The notes under the pieces were generated by a model. That model saw only the letters and a program-made list of their open reading frames with translations. It was not told the DNA's origin and did no database searches. DNA of 46,945 nt from a virus. Positions 1 through 6,131 of the stretch are shown piece after piece; position 1 is the stretch's first letter, and each line of letters starts with the position of its first letter. Both the position numbers and the translations under genes were made by a program. The stretch is taken from IMG/VR virus record IMGVR_UViG_3300020202_000023, positions 1-46,945 of that record, one strand, 5' to 3'.

Positions 1-127
1 CGCGAGATCGTCTGCTCGAGCATGGGGAACTCGCGCCGGAAGTGGATGGCCCAGCCGACCGACTCGGCGATCTCGCCTCGCATCCAGCGCTCATGCTCGA
101 ACCGGAGCTGCGTCTGGATGGGATCCA
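1..127. repeat. Terminal direct repeat (left copy)
   Basis: These 127 bases are identical to 46819-46945. Joining the ends restores one open terminase frame across the junction. The repeat is therefore best read as assembly overlap of a circular or circularly permuted phage genome of 46,818 bp. A 127-base overlap equals a commonly used assembler k-mer length, which makes a natural packaged terminal repeat less likely. Confidence 0.93.
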
Positions 128-254
128 TCAAGAGGCAGAGCGATTTTCCCGGGCCGGCCGAGCCGCCGAGCAGCGCCTCGCGCGCCTCGCACAGGTGGAA
201 CTCCTGTTGCACGGGCGCCGGATCGTAGAGCGGCTTTTCGGCGACGGCGGTCAC
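1..254 (-). CDS. terL: Terminase large subunit, N-terminal part (split by the window edge)
   Basis: This is the ATPase start of the DNA-packaging motor; the rest is at 45603-46945. Translation from the GTG at 254 gives a Walker A motif, GGSAGPGKS, at residues 30-38. The frame then continues without a stop through the repeated end into the second piece, for 489 residues in all. The GTG overlaps the TGA of the gene at 251-616 in a GTGA junction, so the two are translationally coupled. The break is caused only by where the circle was opened. Confidence 0.93.
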   Translation of the reverse strand, partial: MTAVAEKPLYDPAPVQQEFHLCEAREALLGGSAGPGKSLCLLMDPIQTQLRFEHERWMRGEIAESVGWAIHFRREFPMLEQTIS

Positions 255-616
255 GAGACGAATTCCCAGTCCCGGTCGAATTCTTCGGCCGGGATGACGT
301 GTTTCCTTGGCGCCTCCGTGCGCGGATCCCAGGAAACGAGTTCGACGCTGTACTGGCTGCGGTCGACGAGGAATGCCTTTGCGCCGGTGATCTTGGATTT
401 GTACTGGTCATCACCGTTGCGGTCGCACTGGATGTACTCGTTGTACGTCTCCGCAGCGACGACCTCGCGCTCGATCCAGCCGATCAGGTTCCGGGCAGCA
501 GCGCAGGACAGGGCGATGCGCAGCGGCCCCGTCACAAGGGCAACGCCGGCCGTTCCCGGGTCTTCCGAGTAGCGGACGACGTGCGGCGGCTGGGTGATGG
601 TCCAAGGATCGGTCAT
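251..616 (-). CDS. Hypothetical protein just upstream of terL
   Basis: A 121-residue protein starting at an ATG that overlaps the TGA of the gene at 613-1092; its own stop overlaps the GTG of terL. It has no signal peptide, membrane segment or motif I recognise. The C-terminal half is rich in charged and aromatic residues (EEFDRDWEF at the end). Its position suggests a packaging-linked or late function, but the sequence does not show one. Confidence 0.8.
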   Translation of the reverse strand: MTDPWTITQPPHVVRYSEDPGTAGVALVTGPLRIALSCAAARNLIGWIEREVVAAETYNEYIQCDRNGDDQYKSKITGAKAFLVDRSQYSVELVSWDPRTEAPRKHVIPAEEFDRDWEFVS

Positions 617-1092
617 TGCTCGTCCGTCGGCAGGATGCGGATGTGCGCCTTCCACGCGATGGTCGAGACGCCGTCATCACGAACGTCGAGGGTGACGGTC
701 TGGCCGGACACCTGAAGCCGGACGTCCATGGCGGCGGCGGTCTCGATGCTCCAGAGCGCCTGCGTCGCGCCCACCTGGGCCAGGGTCCCGGCGGTGTTCC
801 GAAAGAGCGCCACGCGGCCGTAGTCGGCGGTCTGCGCGGCGCCCGCGGTGGACTGGCCGAGCACGCGGACGTGGACGGACCACGACGAGTCAGTCGGCAC
901 GGGATCGGAAGTCCAGATGTTCGCGAACGCCCCGGTCGCGGCGGTCGTTAACGTGGCCACCTGGGCGGCCTCGGTGTTGAGCGCGCGGCGGGCCTCCTGG
1001 AGGAGGGGACGCGCCTCCTTGTTCACCCACGTGTCGAGGGCGTCCTTGGTAACCGCGCGGTCGGAGACCGCCGTGGGGACGGTGTTCTTCAT
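613..1092 (-). CDS. Hypothetical protein, beta-rich, possibly virion-associated
   Basis: A 159-residue protein that starts at ATG 1092, chosen because it forms an ATGA overlap with the gene upstream. The first 50 residues look helical (WVNKEARPLLQEARRALN). The rest alternates hydrophobic and polar residues as in beta-sandwich structural proteins, ending with a WKAHIRIL strand. Such a helix-plus-beta layout is common in minor virion proteins, but this is inference. No catalytic motif is visible. Confidence 0.78.
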   Translation of the reverse strand: MKNTVPTAVSDRAVTKDALDTWVNKEARPLLQEARRALNTEAAQVATLTTAATGAFANIWTSDPVPTDSSWSVHVRVLGQSTAGAAQTADYGRVALFRNTAGTLAQVGATQALWSIETAAAMDVRLQVSGQTVTLDVRDDGVSTIAWKAHIRILPTDEQ

Positions 1093-1481
1093 CGGATGTG
1101 GGGCGCCAAGATCTGGCGGACGGTCTCGATGAGGCGCGCGCGGATAGGGGCGAGCCCGTCGGTCTCGAGGGGGCAGGGGCGCGGCTCGGCCGCAGCGACG
1201 CGGATGCGCTGGGGGACGGAGGCCCACTCGAGAAGCCCGCTACGGCCCCGAGCCATGAGGAAGGCGCGGTCGACCTCGTAGAGCACCTGTCGCACCTGCA
1301 TCGGGTTGATCTCGAACTGGATCTCTTCGAACCACTGCCCCGGGTCCGGGTTGACGACGTACGAGTCGCTGGCGAGGAGCTGGATGCGCCAGGCGCCATC
1401 GGGCTCGCGCTCGAGGCGGCCGCGGATGCCCGCGCTGTTTACGACCTCGACGCCGGGTTGCCACCACGAGGGAGCCGTCAC
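1089..1481 (-). CDS. Hypothetical protein
   Basis: A 130-residue soluble protein. The start is the GTG at 1481, inside a GTGA overlap with the TGA of the preceding gene. The N-terminal part (WWQPGVEVVNSAGIRGRL) looks like a small beta-barrel, and the C-terminal 30 residues look helical. I do not recognise the family. It is part of the tightly coupled block 2037 to terL. Confidence 0.75.
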   Translation of the reverse strand: MTAPSWWQPGVEVVNSAGIRGRLEREPDGAWRIQLLASDSYVVNPDPGQWFEEIQFEINPMQVRQVLYEVDRAFLMARGRSGLLEWASVPQRIRVAAAEPRPCPLETDGLAPIRARLIETVRQILAPHIR

Positions 1482-1846
1482 TCGTCCTTGACCTCCACGT
1501 CCAGGACCTCGTAGGAGGGGGGCGCCTGGACGACGTTGATGACCGCGATGTTGAGGGGGACAGGGGCGGCGGCCTTAGCGGCCTCGACCTTCGCGTGGCG
1601 GTCGAGGATGCCGGACAGGACGTCGATGTAGACGGGGGCGTTCCGCTTCGAGGCGCGCATGTCGCGCGCGACGCGGACCCGGCGGGCGTCCCAATCAGCG
1701 GGGGCGGGCCCGTCGTCGTCGATGGCGGTGGCGTCGATGGCGCCGCGCTCGACCACGCGGCGGGCCTTGCGGATAATGCTGCGCTCCTTCCGGAGGACGA
1801 CGGCGGCGGAGCGCTGGTCGATCTCGGAGAGGCGCTTCTCGCTCAC
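1478..1846 (-). CDS. Candidate terminase small subunit
   Basis: A 122-residue, charged, mainly helical protein three genes upstream of terL, starting at GTG 1846 (GTGA overlap). The central helix (YIDVLSGILDRHAKVEAA) could oligomerise. The hydrophobic tail ending in EVLDVEVKDE resembles the short C-terminal tails with which small terminases contact the large subunit. In many phages the small terminase is close to terL. The N-terminal region is basic, as expected for DNA recognition, but I cannot assign a defined helix-turn-helix. The call rests mostly on position and size. Confidence 0.42.
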   Translation of the reverse strand: MSEKRLSEIDQRSAAVVLRKERSIIRKARRVVERGAIDATAIDDDGPAPADWDARRVRVARDMRASKRNAPVYIDVLSGILDRHAKVEAAKAAAPVPLNIAVINVVQAPPSYEVLDVEVKDE

Positions 1847-2037
1847 GCCACGGCCCCCCGGGCAGCGCGCTTGACGGCGGAGGCGAGGGCCCTACGCAGC
1901 CGGCGAAGCTGGTTGAACCTGACGTTATGCGCGGCGCAGTAGTAGGACGAATCCCCCGTCAGGACGGGGCAGCCATCCCACCCGCATAGCCCACGCATGC
2001 GGCGGAGTCGGCGGTAAGGGCCACCACGTTTGGACAC
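1843..2037 (-). CDS. Small basic zinc-finger-like protein
   Basis: A 64-residue, arginine-rich protein with one putative zinc site: Cys18, Cys23, Cys34 and His37 (CGWDGC ... YYCAAH). Basic residues flank it on both sides, suggesting nucleic-acid binding. It starts at GTG 2037 and is the first gene after the gap at 2038-2094. Its ribosome-binding site AGAGG lies in the 3' arm of the inverted repeat at 2041-2072. No family name can be given. Confidence 0.72.
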   Translation of the reverse strand: MSKRGGPYRRLRRMRGLCGWDGCPVLTGDSSYYCAAHNVRFNQLRRLRRALASAVKRAARGAVA

Positions 2038-2040
2038 CGT

Positions 2041-2072
2041 CCTCTGACAACTACGAGCCTAGTTGTCAGAGG
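2041..2072 (-). promoter_or_regulatory. Perfect 12-bp inverted repeat holding the ribosome-binding site
   Basis: On the minus strand CCTCTGACAACT is followed by an 8-base loop and then AGTTGTCAGAGG. The last five bases, AGAGG, are the only good Shine-Dalgarno sequence for the GTG at 2037 and sit 5 bases from it. The 5' arm thus carries a perfect anti-Shine-Dalgarno (CCTCT). It could be an RNA hairpin that blocks translation, an operator, or both. No U-run follows, so it is not a standard terminator. Confidence 0.75.
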
Positions 2073-2094
2073 ACAAGGATGGTCAGGGGACGCG

Positions 2095-2295
2095 CTAGGG
2101 GGTCTTCTTGGCGAGGCCGCGCTCGATGAGGCGCTCCCGCACGCGCAGGGTGTGTCCGGTCCACCGGCCGTTGCACGACAGGTCCACGCGGCAGTTGTTG
2201 CAGCTCTGGATCTTGGCGAGCACGAGTTCCACGGTCTCCTCATCGCCGGTGACACCGCAGAACGGGCAGGCCGGCGGCTTCAGCGAGGGCGCCAT
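2095..2295 (-). CDS. Small zinc-ribbon protein
   Basis: A 66-residue protein with CPFCG at residues 10-14 and CNNC at 32-35, a CX2C-X19-CX2C zinc-ribbon arrangement, followed by a basic helix (RVRERLIERGL). Single zinc ribbons of this size usually bind nucleic acid or a protein partner. The start at ATG 2295 is set by AAGGAGGGGAC just before it. That ribosome-binding site lies inside the 3' end of the preceding gene, which overlaps by 16 bases. Confidence 0.78.
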   Translation of the reverse strand: MAPSLKPPACPFCGVTGDEETVELVLAKIQSCNNCRVDLSCNGRWTGHTLRVRERLIERGLAKKTP

Positions 2296-2507
2296 GTCCC
2301 CTCCTTGGCCATGGCCCGCATGCGGTCCGCGTGGAAGTTGTCGAACTCGTCGCCGATGGCGTACTGGTCGGCGGCCATGGAAAGCACTGCGAGCGCGATG
2401 AGGTCGACCAGTTCCTCCGCCAGGTGCGCACGATCGCCGGTCAGCGTCCAGTCCTCCGCCTCCTCCAAGAGTTCGACCACTCGCTTCAGCAGTTCGTCGC
2501 GGGTCAC
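2280..2507 (-). CDS. Small helical protein of the DEL..RV / KEGT family
   Basis: A 75-residue helical protein starting at GTG 2507 (GTGA overlap). The N-terminus TRDELLKRV is like those of the genes ending at 3465 and 3731. AMAKEGT near the C-terminus matches the tail of the latter, but a TGG replaces the expected TGA, adding WRPR before the stop. The stretch AEELVDLIALA faintly recalls MazG-type EExxD helices, too weakly to assign a pyrophosphohydrolase. Function unknown. Confidence 0.75.
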   Translation of the reverse strand: MTRDELLKRVVELLEEAEDWTLTGDRAHLAEELVDLIALAVLSMAADQYAIGDEFDNFHADRMRAMAKEGTWRPR

Positions 2508-2806
2508 GCCACCCCCAGCGCGCGCGCAGCGATGAGCCAGGGGCAGTGCTCGGTGTGGTCCGCGGCGCCGCGCCCGGCCCAGCACCACTTGCAGTACCGA
2601 CGGTCGCGAGGAACACCGCCGACCATGACGGTGTCGCTGGGCCACGGCTGCCCCACGATCGCGATGAGCGCGTCGGCGTAGCGCTGAGCCAGGGCGGGCG
2701 CCGCCAGAGCGTCTTCCAGTGACCCTCCCTGCTGGACGATCGCGCGCTTGAGCTGCGAGAGACTCCCCGGGACCGGCACCACAACGCCCATCTTCACGTC
2801 GCTCAC
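2504..2806 (-). CDS. Hypothetical protein with C-terminal zinc finger
   Basis: A 100-residue protein. The N-terminal 60 residues look helical. The C-terminal part has CKWC, then a histidine and CPW (C-X2-C-X8-H-X2-HCPW), a pattern of small phage zinc-finger proteins. It starts at GTG 2806 inside a GTGA overlap. Its ribosome-binding site AAGGAGGGG is encoded by the KEG codons at the end of the gene upstream. Confidence 0.77.
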   Translation of the reverse strand: MSDVKMGVVVPVPGSLSQLKRAIVQQGGSLEDALAAPALAQRYADALIAIVGQPWPSDTVMVGGVPRDRRYCKWCWAGRGAADHTEHCPWLIAARALGVA

Positions 2807-3468
2807 GTCCCCTCCTTGACGTCTAGCATGGCCTCGATCATTCGCACCGCCTGGTGGTAGGCGACTTCTAAGTCAGCGGCATAGGCAGCGGCCTGGGCGG
2901 CGTAGTGGGCCGCGGTGGCGGCATAGGCGGAGTCCTGGGCGGCGTAGGCAGCGTAGGCAGCGGCGGTCTGGGCGGCAGCCGCAGCATCGGCGGCCTGGGC
3001 AGCGGCAGAGGCGGCGGGCCGGGCGGCGGCATCGGCGGCATAGGCGGCATAGGCAGCAGCGGCACAGGTGGCGACGGCATTGCGAGCCGTTTCCCTATCG
3101 ACGATCGGAGCGCAAGCGCGCAGGGAGACCGCAGATCCTCGATTCCCGAATGCCTCCAGGGCCATCGGCGCGAGCACGCGGACCGCCCAATCTGCCGCGA
3201 CCAGTCCGCGGCGTACAGTTGTGTTAGTATCTGCCCGGGACCCGACAACTTTGACCAACAACGGTCGGAGCAAACGCGTACGCATGTCATCGTCGCCAAT
3301 ACGGTCGTTTAGTCCGCGCACTGCCGACGCAACGACCGGACACGCGCATGTCGGGGCATCCGTGTGCGGCTCACCTGCAAGCCAAGCAACCGCCTCCATA
3401 GCGCACATGCCTTCTTCGCGGGTTTTGTGCGAGCCGTGCCCTAGGGTGATGTTCTCGATGTCCTTCAC
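2803..3468 (-). CDS. Conserved phage/bacterial protein with Ala/Tyr-rich tail
   Basis: A 221-residue protein from GTG 3468. Residues about 15-130 carry a pattern I know from unnamed proteins of phages and high-GC bacteria: CAMEAVAWLAGEPHTDAP, then a run ending in RTRLLRPLL, then LVAADWAVR. The C-terminal 70 residues are a low-complexity series of AYAAYAADAA-type segments, predicted helical. The protein ends in KEGT, whose codons form the next gene's ribosome-binding site. No enzymatic motif is evident. Confidence 0.83.
   Translation of the reverse strand: MKDIENITLGHGSHKTREEGMCAMEAVAWLAGEPHTDAPTCACPVVASAVRGLNDRIGDDDMRTRLLRPLLVKVVGSRADTNTTVRRGLVAADWAVRVLAPMALEAFGNRGSAVSLRACAPIVDRETARNAVATCAAAAYAAYAADAAARPAASAAAQAADAAAAAQTAAAYAAYAAQDSAYAATAAHYAAQAAAYAADLEVAYHQAVRMIEAMLDVKEGT
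2880..3065 (-). repeat. Degenerate Ala/Tyr codon repeats
   Basis: Within the gene at 2803-3468 the DNA is a string of imperfect short units such as GGCGGCGTAGGC and GCATAGGCGGC on the plus strand. They encode AAYAA, AADAA and similar peptides. Unit number probably changes by slippage. The protein frame stays open throughout. Confidence 0.75.
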
Positions 3469-3734
3469 GTCCCCTCCTGCGGTTTGCTTTCGTTGGCCTT
3501 GGCTAGATACCGAAGCGCGGCCGAGCGCAGCGCCCATGCGATAGCCTTGTTGTGCGTCGGCATCGTCTTCGCCCGCTCCACCTCGTCGGCCGCAGCGGAA
3601 AGGTCGGCGGACACCTCTCCAAGCACCACGGGGCGGATAAGGGCGATGATCTGGCGGGCCAGGGGGTCGAGAGGGAACGACGTGCAGCCGTCGAGCGCCG
3701 CCTTCACCCGCTCGACCAGTTCGTCGTAGCTCAC
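3465..3734 (-). CDS. Small helical protein of the DEL..RV / KEGT family
   Basis: An 89-residue protein from GTG 3734 (GTGA overlap). The N-terminus SYDELVERV and the central IIALIRPVVLGEV match the neighbour at 3731-3949 (NDELVERV, VIAIIRPAVLEEV). It ends in QEGT, with the AGGAGGGG ribosome-binding site for the next gene inside those codons. It appears to be one member of a local duplication. There is no membrane segment or catalytic motif; function unknown. Confidence 0.77.
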   Translation of the reverse strand: MSYDELVERVKAALDGCTSFPLDPLARQIIALIRPVVLGEVSADLSAAADEVERAKTMPTHNKAIAWALRSAALRYLAKANESKPQEGT

Positions 3735-3949
3735 GTCCCCTCCTTGGCCATGGCCTCGACAATCCGCGCGGCCTCGATGAGGCCGGACATGTCGACAGAC
3801 TCGGTCGACAGCAGGCGTCCCTTCACCTCCTCCAGCACCGCAGGGCGGATGATGGCGATGACCGCGCGGGCGTAGGCGTCGCTTAACCCCAGCGCCCTTA
3901 GGTACACTGGTAGCCCCTCTTCTACCCGTTCCACCAGCTCGTCGTTCAT
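3731..3949 (-). CDS. Small helical protein of the DEL..RV / KEGT family
   Basis: A 72-residue protein. I place the start at ATG 3949 because AAGGAGG lies just before it and because NDELVERV then aligns with its paralogs; an upstream ATG at 3979 is in frame but adds only ten residues. It ends in AMAKEGT. Between it and the upstream gene, a second frame reads AMAKEAP-stop, apparently a relic of the same tail. Function unknown. Confidence 0.75.
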   Translation of the reverse strand: MNDELVERVEEGLPVYLRALGLSDAYARAVIAIIRPAVLEEVKGRLLSTESVDMSGLIEAARIVEAMAKEGT

Positions 3950-3975
3950 GGGGCCTCCTTGGCCATCGCCGTCGC

Positions 3976-4167
3976 TCATGTCTCCATCCTCCGTCCATCG
4001 ACGTCCACGAAAAACTGGCGCGGGCAGTTCTTACACATGCGCGCCTCGCCTACGTAGTTCGTGACCTGCGCGTCACGACTCGCATCATGGTGGCAGCGAT
4101 GGCACCACCAACGGGCCTTCCACGAGTCGATGAAGCAGCCCTGGCACCCGGGATCGCACAGGCTCAC
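3976..4167 (-). CDS. Small cysteine-rich zinc-binding protein
   Basis: A 63-residue protein with several CX2C-type pairs: CDPGCQGC near residue 4, CHRC at 22-25 and CKNC at 45-48. It probably holds one or two zinc ions. It starts at GTG 4167 inside a GTGA overlap. The family is not recognised. It is one of several short zinc-finger proteins in this arm. Confidence 0.75.
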   Translation of the reverse strand: MSLCDPGCQGCFIDSWKARWWCHRCHHDASRDAQVTNYVGEARMCKNCPRQFFVDVDGRRMET

Positions 4168-4571
4168 CGCACCCTCCGCAGCGTCCCCACGAGCCGACAC
4201 GCCATCCCGCCCCGACCGGACAGCGGAGGCTCGTAGTCGCCGCCTGAGGCGAGCCAGCGGCGCGCGCTCCCGCGCTCCACGGCGCGGGAAAGCTCGCCGC
4301 CGTACATGCGGCGCATCTTCTCCGCGATCTTCGCCTCCTCCCGCAGGTGGGCCTCCCAAGTGCCGTCGGCGGGTCCTGCCCCCGCTGCTGGCGTCCACTT
4401 GATCACGCACGGCACGCACCAGTAAGCGACGGGCTTCCCGTCGAGAAGGACCGCGTTGTAGTCAGTGCGCGGGACAGGTTGCGCGCACCCGTGGCACGGG
4501 GCGAGACTTACCTCCTCGGCATCACCGCGGACGAGTTCGAACCTGTCGCCGACCTTAATCTCGTCGCTCAT
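4164..4571 (-). CDS. Hypothetical protein with a zinc knuckle
   Basis: A 135-residue protein starting at ATG 4571 (ATGA overlap). After a short beta-like start (IKVGDRFELVRGD) it has CHGC near residue 27 and CVPC near residue 56, a CX2C...CX2C pair. The C-terminal half is basic and helical. There is no recognised family; a nucleic-acid or protein adaptor role is possible. Confidence 0.76.
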   Translation of the reverse strand: MSDEIKVGDRFELVRGDAEEVSLAPCHGCAQPVPRTDYNAVLLDGKPVAYWCVPCVIKWTPAAGAGPADGTWEAHLREEAKIAEKMRRMYGGELSRAVERGSARRWLASGGDYEPPLSGRGGMACRLVGTLRRVR

Positions 4572-4942
4572 GGGGTCTCCTTCTCCGGGAACATGGCGCG
4601 CTCGATGCGGAACACGTAGTGACCGCCGCGCCGGCTCTGCACCCAGCAGAGGAACATGATCATGCGGTTCTCCTCGAGCGCCCCGATGAGCGCCTCGTTG
4701 TCCGACCACCCGGCGGTCGAGATGTGGAAGAACGTCGCCCGCTTGGTCTCCTTCTCGTGCCAGCCCCAGTCCGCGTAAGCCCATAGGCTACGCAGGTACG
4801 CGAAGAGGCCCCGCGGGTCTTTCCAGGGCCACGCGCGGATCTTCTCCATGGCCGCTTCGAGCTGCTCGTCGGACATGTTCACTCCGTCGCAGTCGTGGCC
4901 CTTCGTCTCGGGCTCGCCGCACATCAGGCACTCCGCGCTCAT
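4568..4942 (-). CDS. Hypothetical protein with N-terminal cysteine cluster
   Basis: A 124-residue protein from ATG 4942 (ATGA overlap). It begins with CLMCG and a further His-Asp-Cys (residues 5-18), likely a small zinc site. The remainder is rich in tryptophan and phenylalanine (WPWKDPRGLFAYLRSLWAYA), suggesting a compact helical fold. The end, KETP, is encoded by codons that provide GGAG for the next gene. Function unknown. Confidence 0.76.
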   Translation of the reverse strand: MSAECLMCGEPETKGHDCDGVNMSDEQLEAAMEKIRAWPWKDPRGLFAYLRSLWAYADWGWHEKETKRATFFHISTAGWSDNEALIGALEENRMIMFLCWVQSRRGGHYVFRIERAMFPEKETP

Positions 4943-5145
4943 GGCTGCCTCCTGTCTCGGTCCGGGCCGACGTGCGCCCAGCAGCGGCCGCGGACGATGT
5001 CGGAGATGTGCTGCCGAGCGACCCCGAACTCCCGGGCGAGCGCGGCGTTCGTGGCGCCGGAGGCGGCGAGGGCGCGGATAGCGCGCACCTTCTCCTCCGT
5101 CAGCCTCGCCCGCGGGTGCTCCTCACCCGGCCGATACCGTCCCAT
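4939..5145 (-). CDS. Small helix-turn-helix DNA-binding protein
   Basis: A 68-residue protein. Residues 10-55 form a clear helix-turn-helix: LTEEKVRAIRALAASG, then NAALAREFGVARQHISDIVRG followed by W. This layout is typical of short phage DNA-binding proteins related to the binding domains of homing-type nucleases. I chose ATG 5145; a TTG at 5154 is also in frame. No Shine-Dalgarno is visible, so translation may be leaderless. Two AACCAG motifs lie directly upstream, making it a candidate regulator of its own promoter. Confidence 0.8.
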   Translation of the reverse strand: MGRYRPGEEHPRARLTEEKVRAIRALAASGATNAALAREFGVARQHISDIVRGRCWAHVGPDRDRRQP

Positions 5146-5152
5146 CGTTAGC

Positions 5153-5172
5153 AACCAGCCTATCGCAACCAG
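5153..5172 (-). promoter_or_regulatory. Direct repeat of CTGGTTGC before the HTH gene
   Basis: On the minus strand CTGGTTGC occurs twice, 14 bases apart, immediately upstream of the start at 5145. The same hexamer CTGGTT occurs in most other noncoding gaps here. It is likely an operator or part of the promoter. No convincing -10/-35 pair could be fixed. Confidence 0.45.
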
Positions 5173-5211
5173 TCGTCCGCTGACCAGCGTCCCGTGACCG
5201 CGTGTGCACCA

Positions 5212-5246
5212 AGGGGCGGGGGACCTTCAGCAAGCCCCCCGCCCCT
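5212..5246 (-). terminator. GC-rich hairpin, probable terminator
   Basis: AGGGGCGGGGG and CCCCCGCCCCT pair perfectly over 11 bp around a 13-base loop. It lies 25 bases downstream of the stop of the 25-codon peptide gene and upstream of the HTH gene. There is only a weak T-tract, so termination may need a factor. Confidence 0.6.
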
Positions 5247-5270
5247 ACGAATGCGCCCCCCTGATACAAG

Positions 5271-5348
5271 CTAGTACGCAGCGGCGGCAGCGAGAACCGC
5301 GAGTAAAACCGCCGTGAGCGCGAGGAGCGAAAGGATCTCTCTGCGCAT
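5271..5348 (-). CDS. 25-residue hydrophobic peptide (single membrane helix)
   Basis: The frame from ATG 5348 to TAG 5271 encodes MRRE, then about 20 Leu/Ala/Val residues, then a terminal Tyr. It would be a single membrane-spanning helix with a positive N-terminus. GGAGGTG lies 4 bases before the ATG. That site is the 3' arm of the inverted repeat at 5353-5384, with a promoter-like sequence upstream and a hairpin downstream. Size and context resemble regulatory or toxin-like micropeptides, but no family is recognised. Too short for most gene callers. Confidence 0.55.
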   Translation of the reverse strand: MRREILSLLALTAVLLAVLAAAAAY

Positions 5349-5352
5349 CGCC

Positions 5353-5384
5353 CACCTCCGTCTGGCTACAACCAGACGGAGGTG
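5353..5384 (-). promoter_or_regulatory. Perfect 13-bp inverted repeat sequestering a Shine-Dalgarno
   Basis: On the minus strand CACCTCCGTCTGG, a 6-base loop TTGTAG, and CCAGACGGAGGTG. The 3' arm ends in GGAGGTG, the ribosome-binding site of the peptide at 5271-5348, and the 5' arm holds its exact complement. RNA reading through from 5430 would fold it shut. RNA starting at the local promoter (start expected near 5377) would lack most of the 5' arm. Confidence 0.72.
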
Positions 5385-5412
5385 ATATCGCACTAGCTGG
5401 CTAGCAAGTCAA
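5384..5412 (-). promoter_or_regulatory. Candidate leftward promoter with internal TGCTAGCCAG element
   Basis: TTGACT (5412-5407), a 17-base spacer and GATATC (5389-5384) on the minus strand. The -35 is good and the -10 moderate. The spacer begins with TGCTAGCCAG, found also at 9658-9667 and, inverted, at 14164-14173. It is likely a repressor or activator site. Confidence 0.5.
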
Positions 5413-5429
5413 TGTAGTTGCTGCTAGCG

Positions 5430-6125
5430 CTATCGCGCCGCCTGAGTCTTACGGCGGGCGTCTTCGATCCACGTATGTAGCTCCGTGCTCGGGCCGCTGC
5501 GGGTCTGCTTTCCGAACGCCTCGATGAGCTGGCCGAACTTCGGACCGTTGTTCCCGTCGAGCATGATCACCGGGTGCGCGTACTTCCCATCAGCGGGCGG
5601 CTTCCGGTATAGACCCTTGATCTCCGCCTGCGCGGCGTTGAAGACCTCCATCACGGCGGCGTGCGAGCGCTTGCGCGCCTCGGCGCGCTTCGCCGGATCT
5701 GTCTCCGTCCGTGCGACATCGAGCGCGGCGTCGATGGCCGGCACCGCGCGCTCGGCGAACATCGCGTTCGCTCGGTCTGCAACCTCGTGGTAGCGGTGGG
5801 CCTCTTCCTCGGGGAGGCCCATGGCGGCCATGGCTGCCACCCGGCGCTTTTCGTACACGGCCGCGCGAGAGGCGTAAAAGCCGGCGCGCATCCGCTCGAC
5901 CCGCTCGTCGTCATCGAGGGGGCGCCCGCTCGGCGCCACGGCCAGGCGGGGAACCGAGCGCGCAGGCGCCGAGCGCGCTTCGGGCGCGCGGGCGAGCCCC
6001 TGTTCCGAGCGCTCAGGATCCGCCGCCGCCGCTGGCGCGCGTGTCCGGGGGGACGCGAGGTAAAGCCCGACGCCCGCGAGAGCGAAGAGGCCTGCGCCAA
6101 CGGCGACAGCAGATCGAGTGCGCAT
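5430..6125 (-). CDS. Membrane-anchored or secreted helical protein
   Basis: A 231-residue protein. Residues 5-25 are a hydrophobic segment after MRTR, i.e. a signal peptide or N-terminal anchor. Next comes a disordered Ala/Pro/Arg linker to about residue 70, then a highly charged helical domain to the end. The bulk would lie in the periplasm of a Gram-negative host. Together with the next upstream gene it forms a pair of exported proteins. Exported accessory proteins in temperate phages often act on the infected cell surface, but nothing here identifies the function. Confidence 0.78.
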   Translation of the reverse strand: MRTRSAVAVGAGLFALAGVGLYLASPRTRAPAAAADPERSEQGLARAPEARSAPARSVPRLAVAPSGRPLDDDERVERMRAGFYASRAAVYEKRRVAAMAAMGLPEEEAHRYHEVADRANAMFAERAVPAIDAALDVARTETDPAKRAEARKRSHAAVMEVFNAAQAEIKGLYRKPPADGKYAHPVIMLDGNNGPKFGQLIEAFGKQTRSGPSTELHTWIEDARRKTQAAR

Positions 6126-6131
6126 CTTCGC

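Noticed and set aside
2280-2507. MazG-type pyrophosphohydrolase
   Set aside because: Only a weak AEELVDLIAL resemblance; the full metal-binding EExxE...ExxD pattern is not present.
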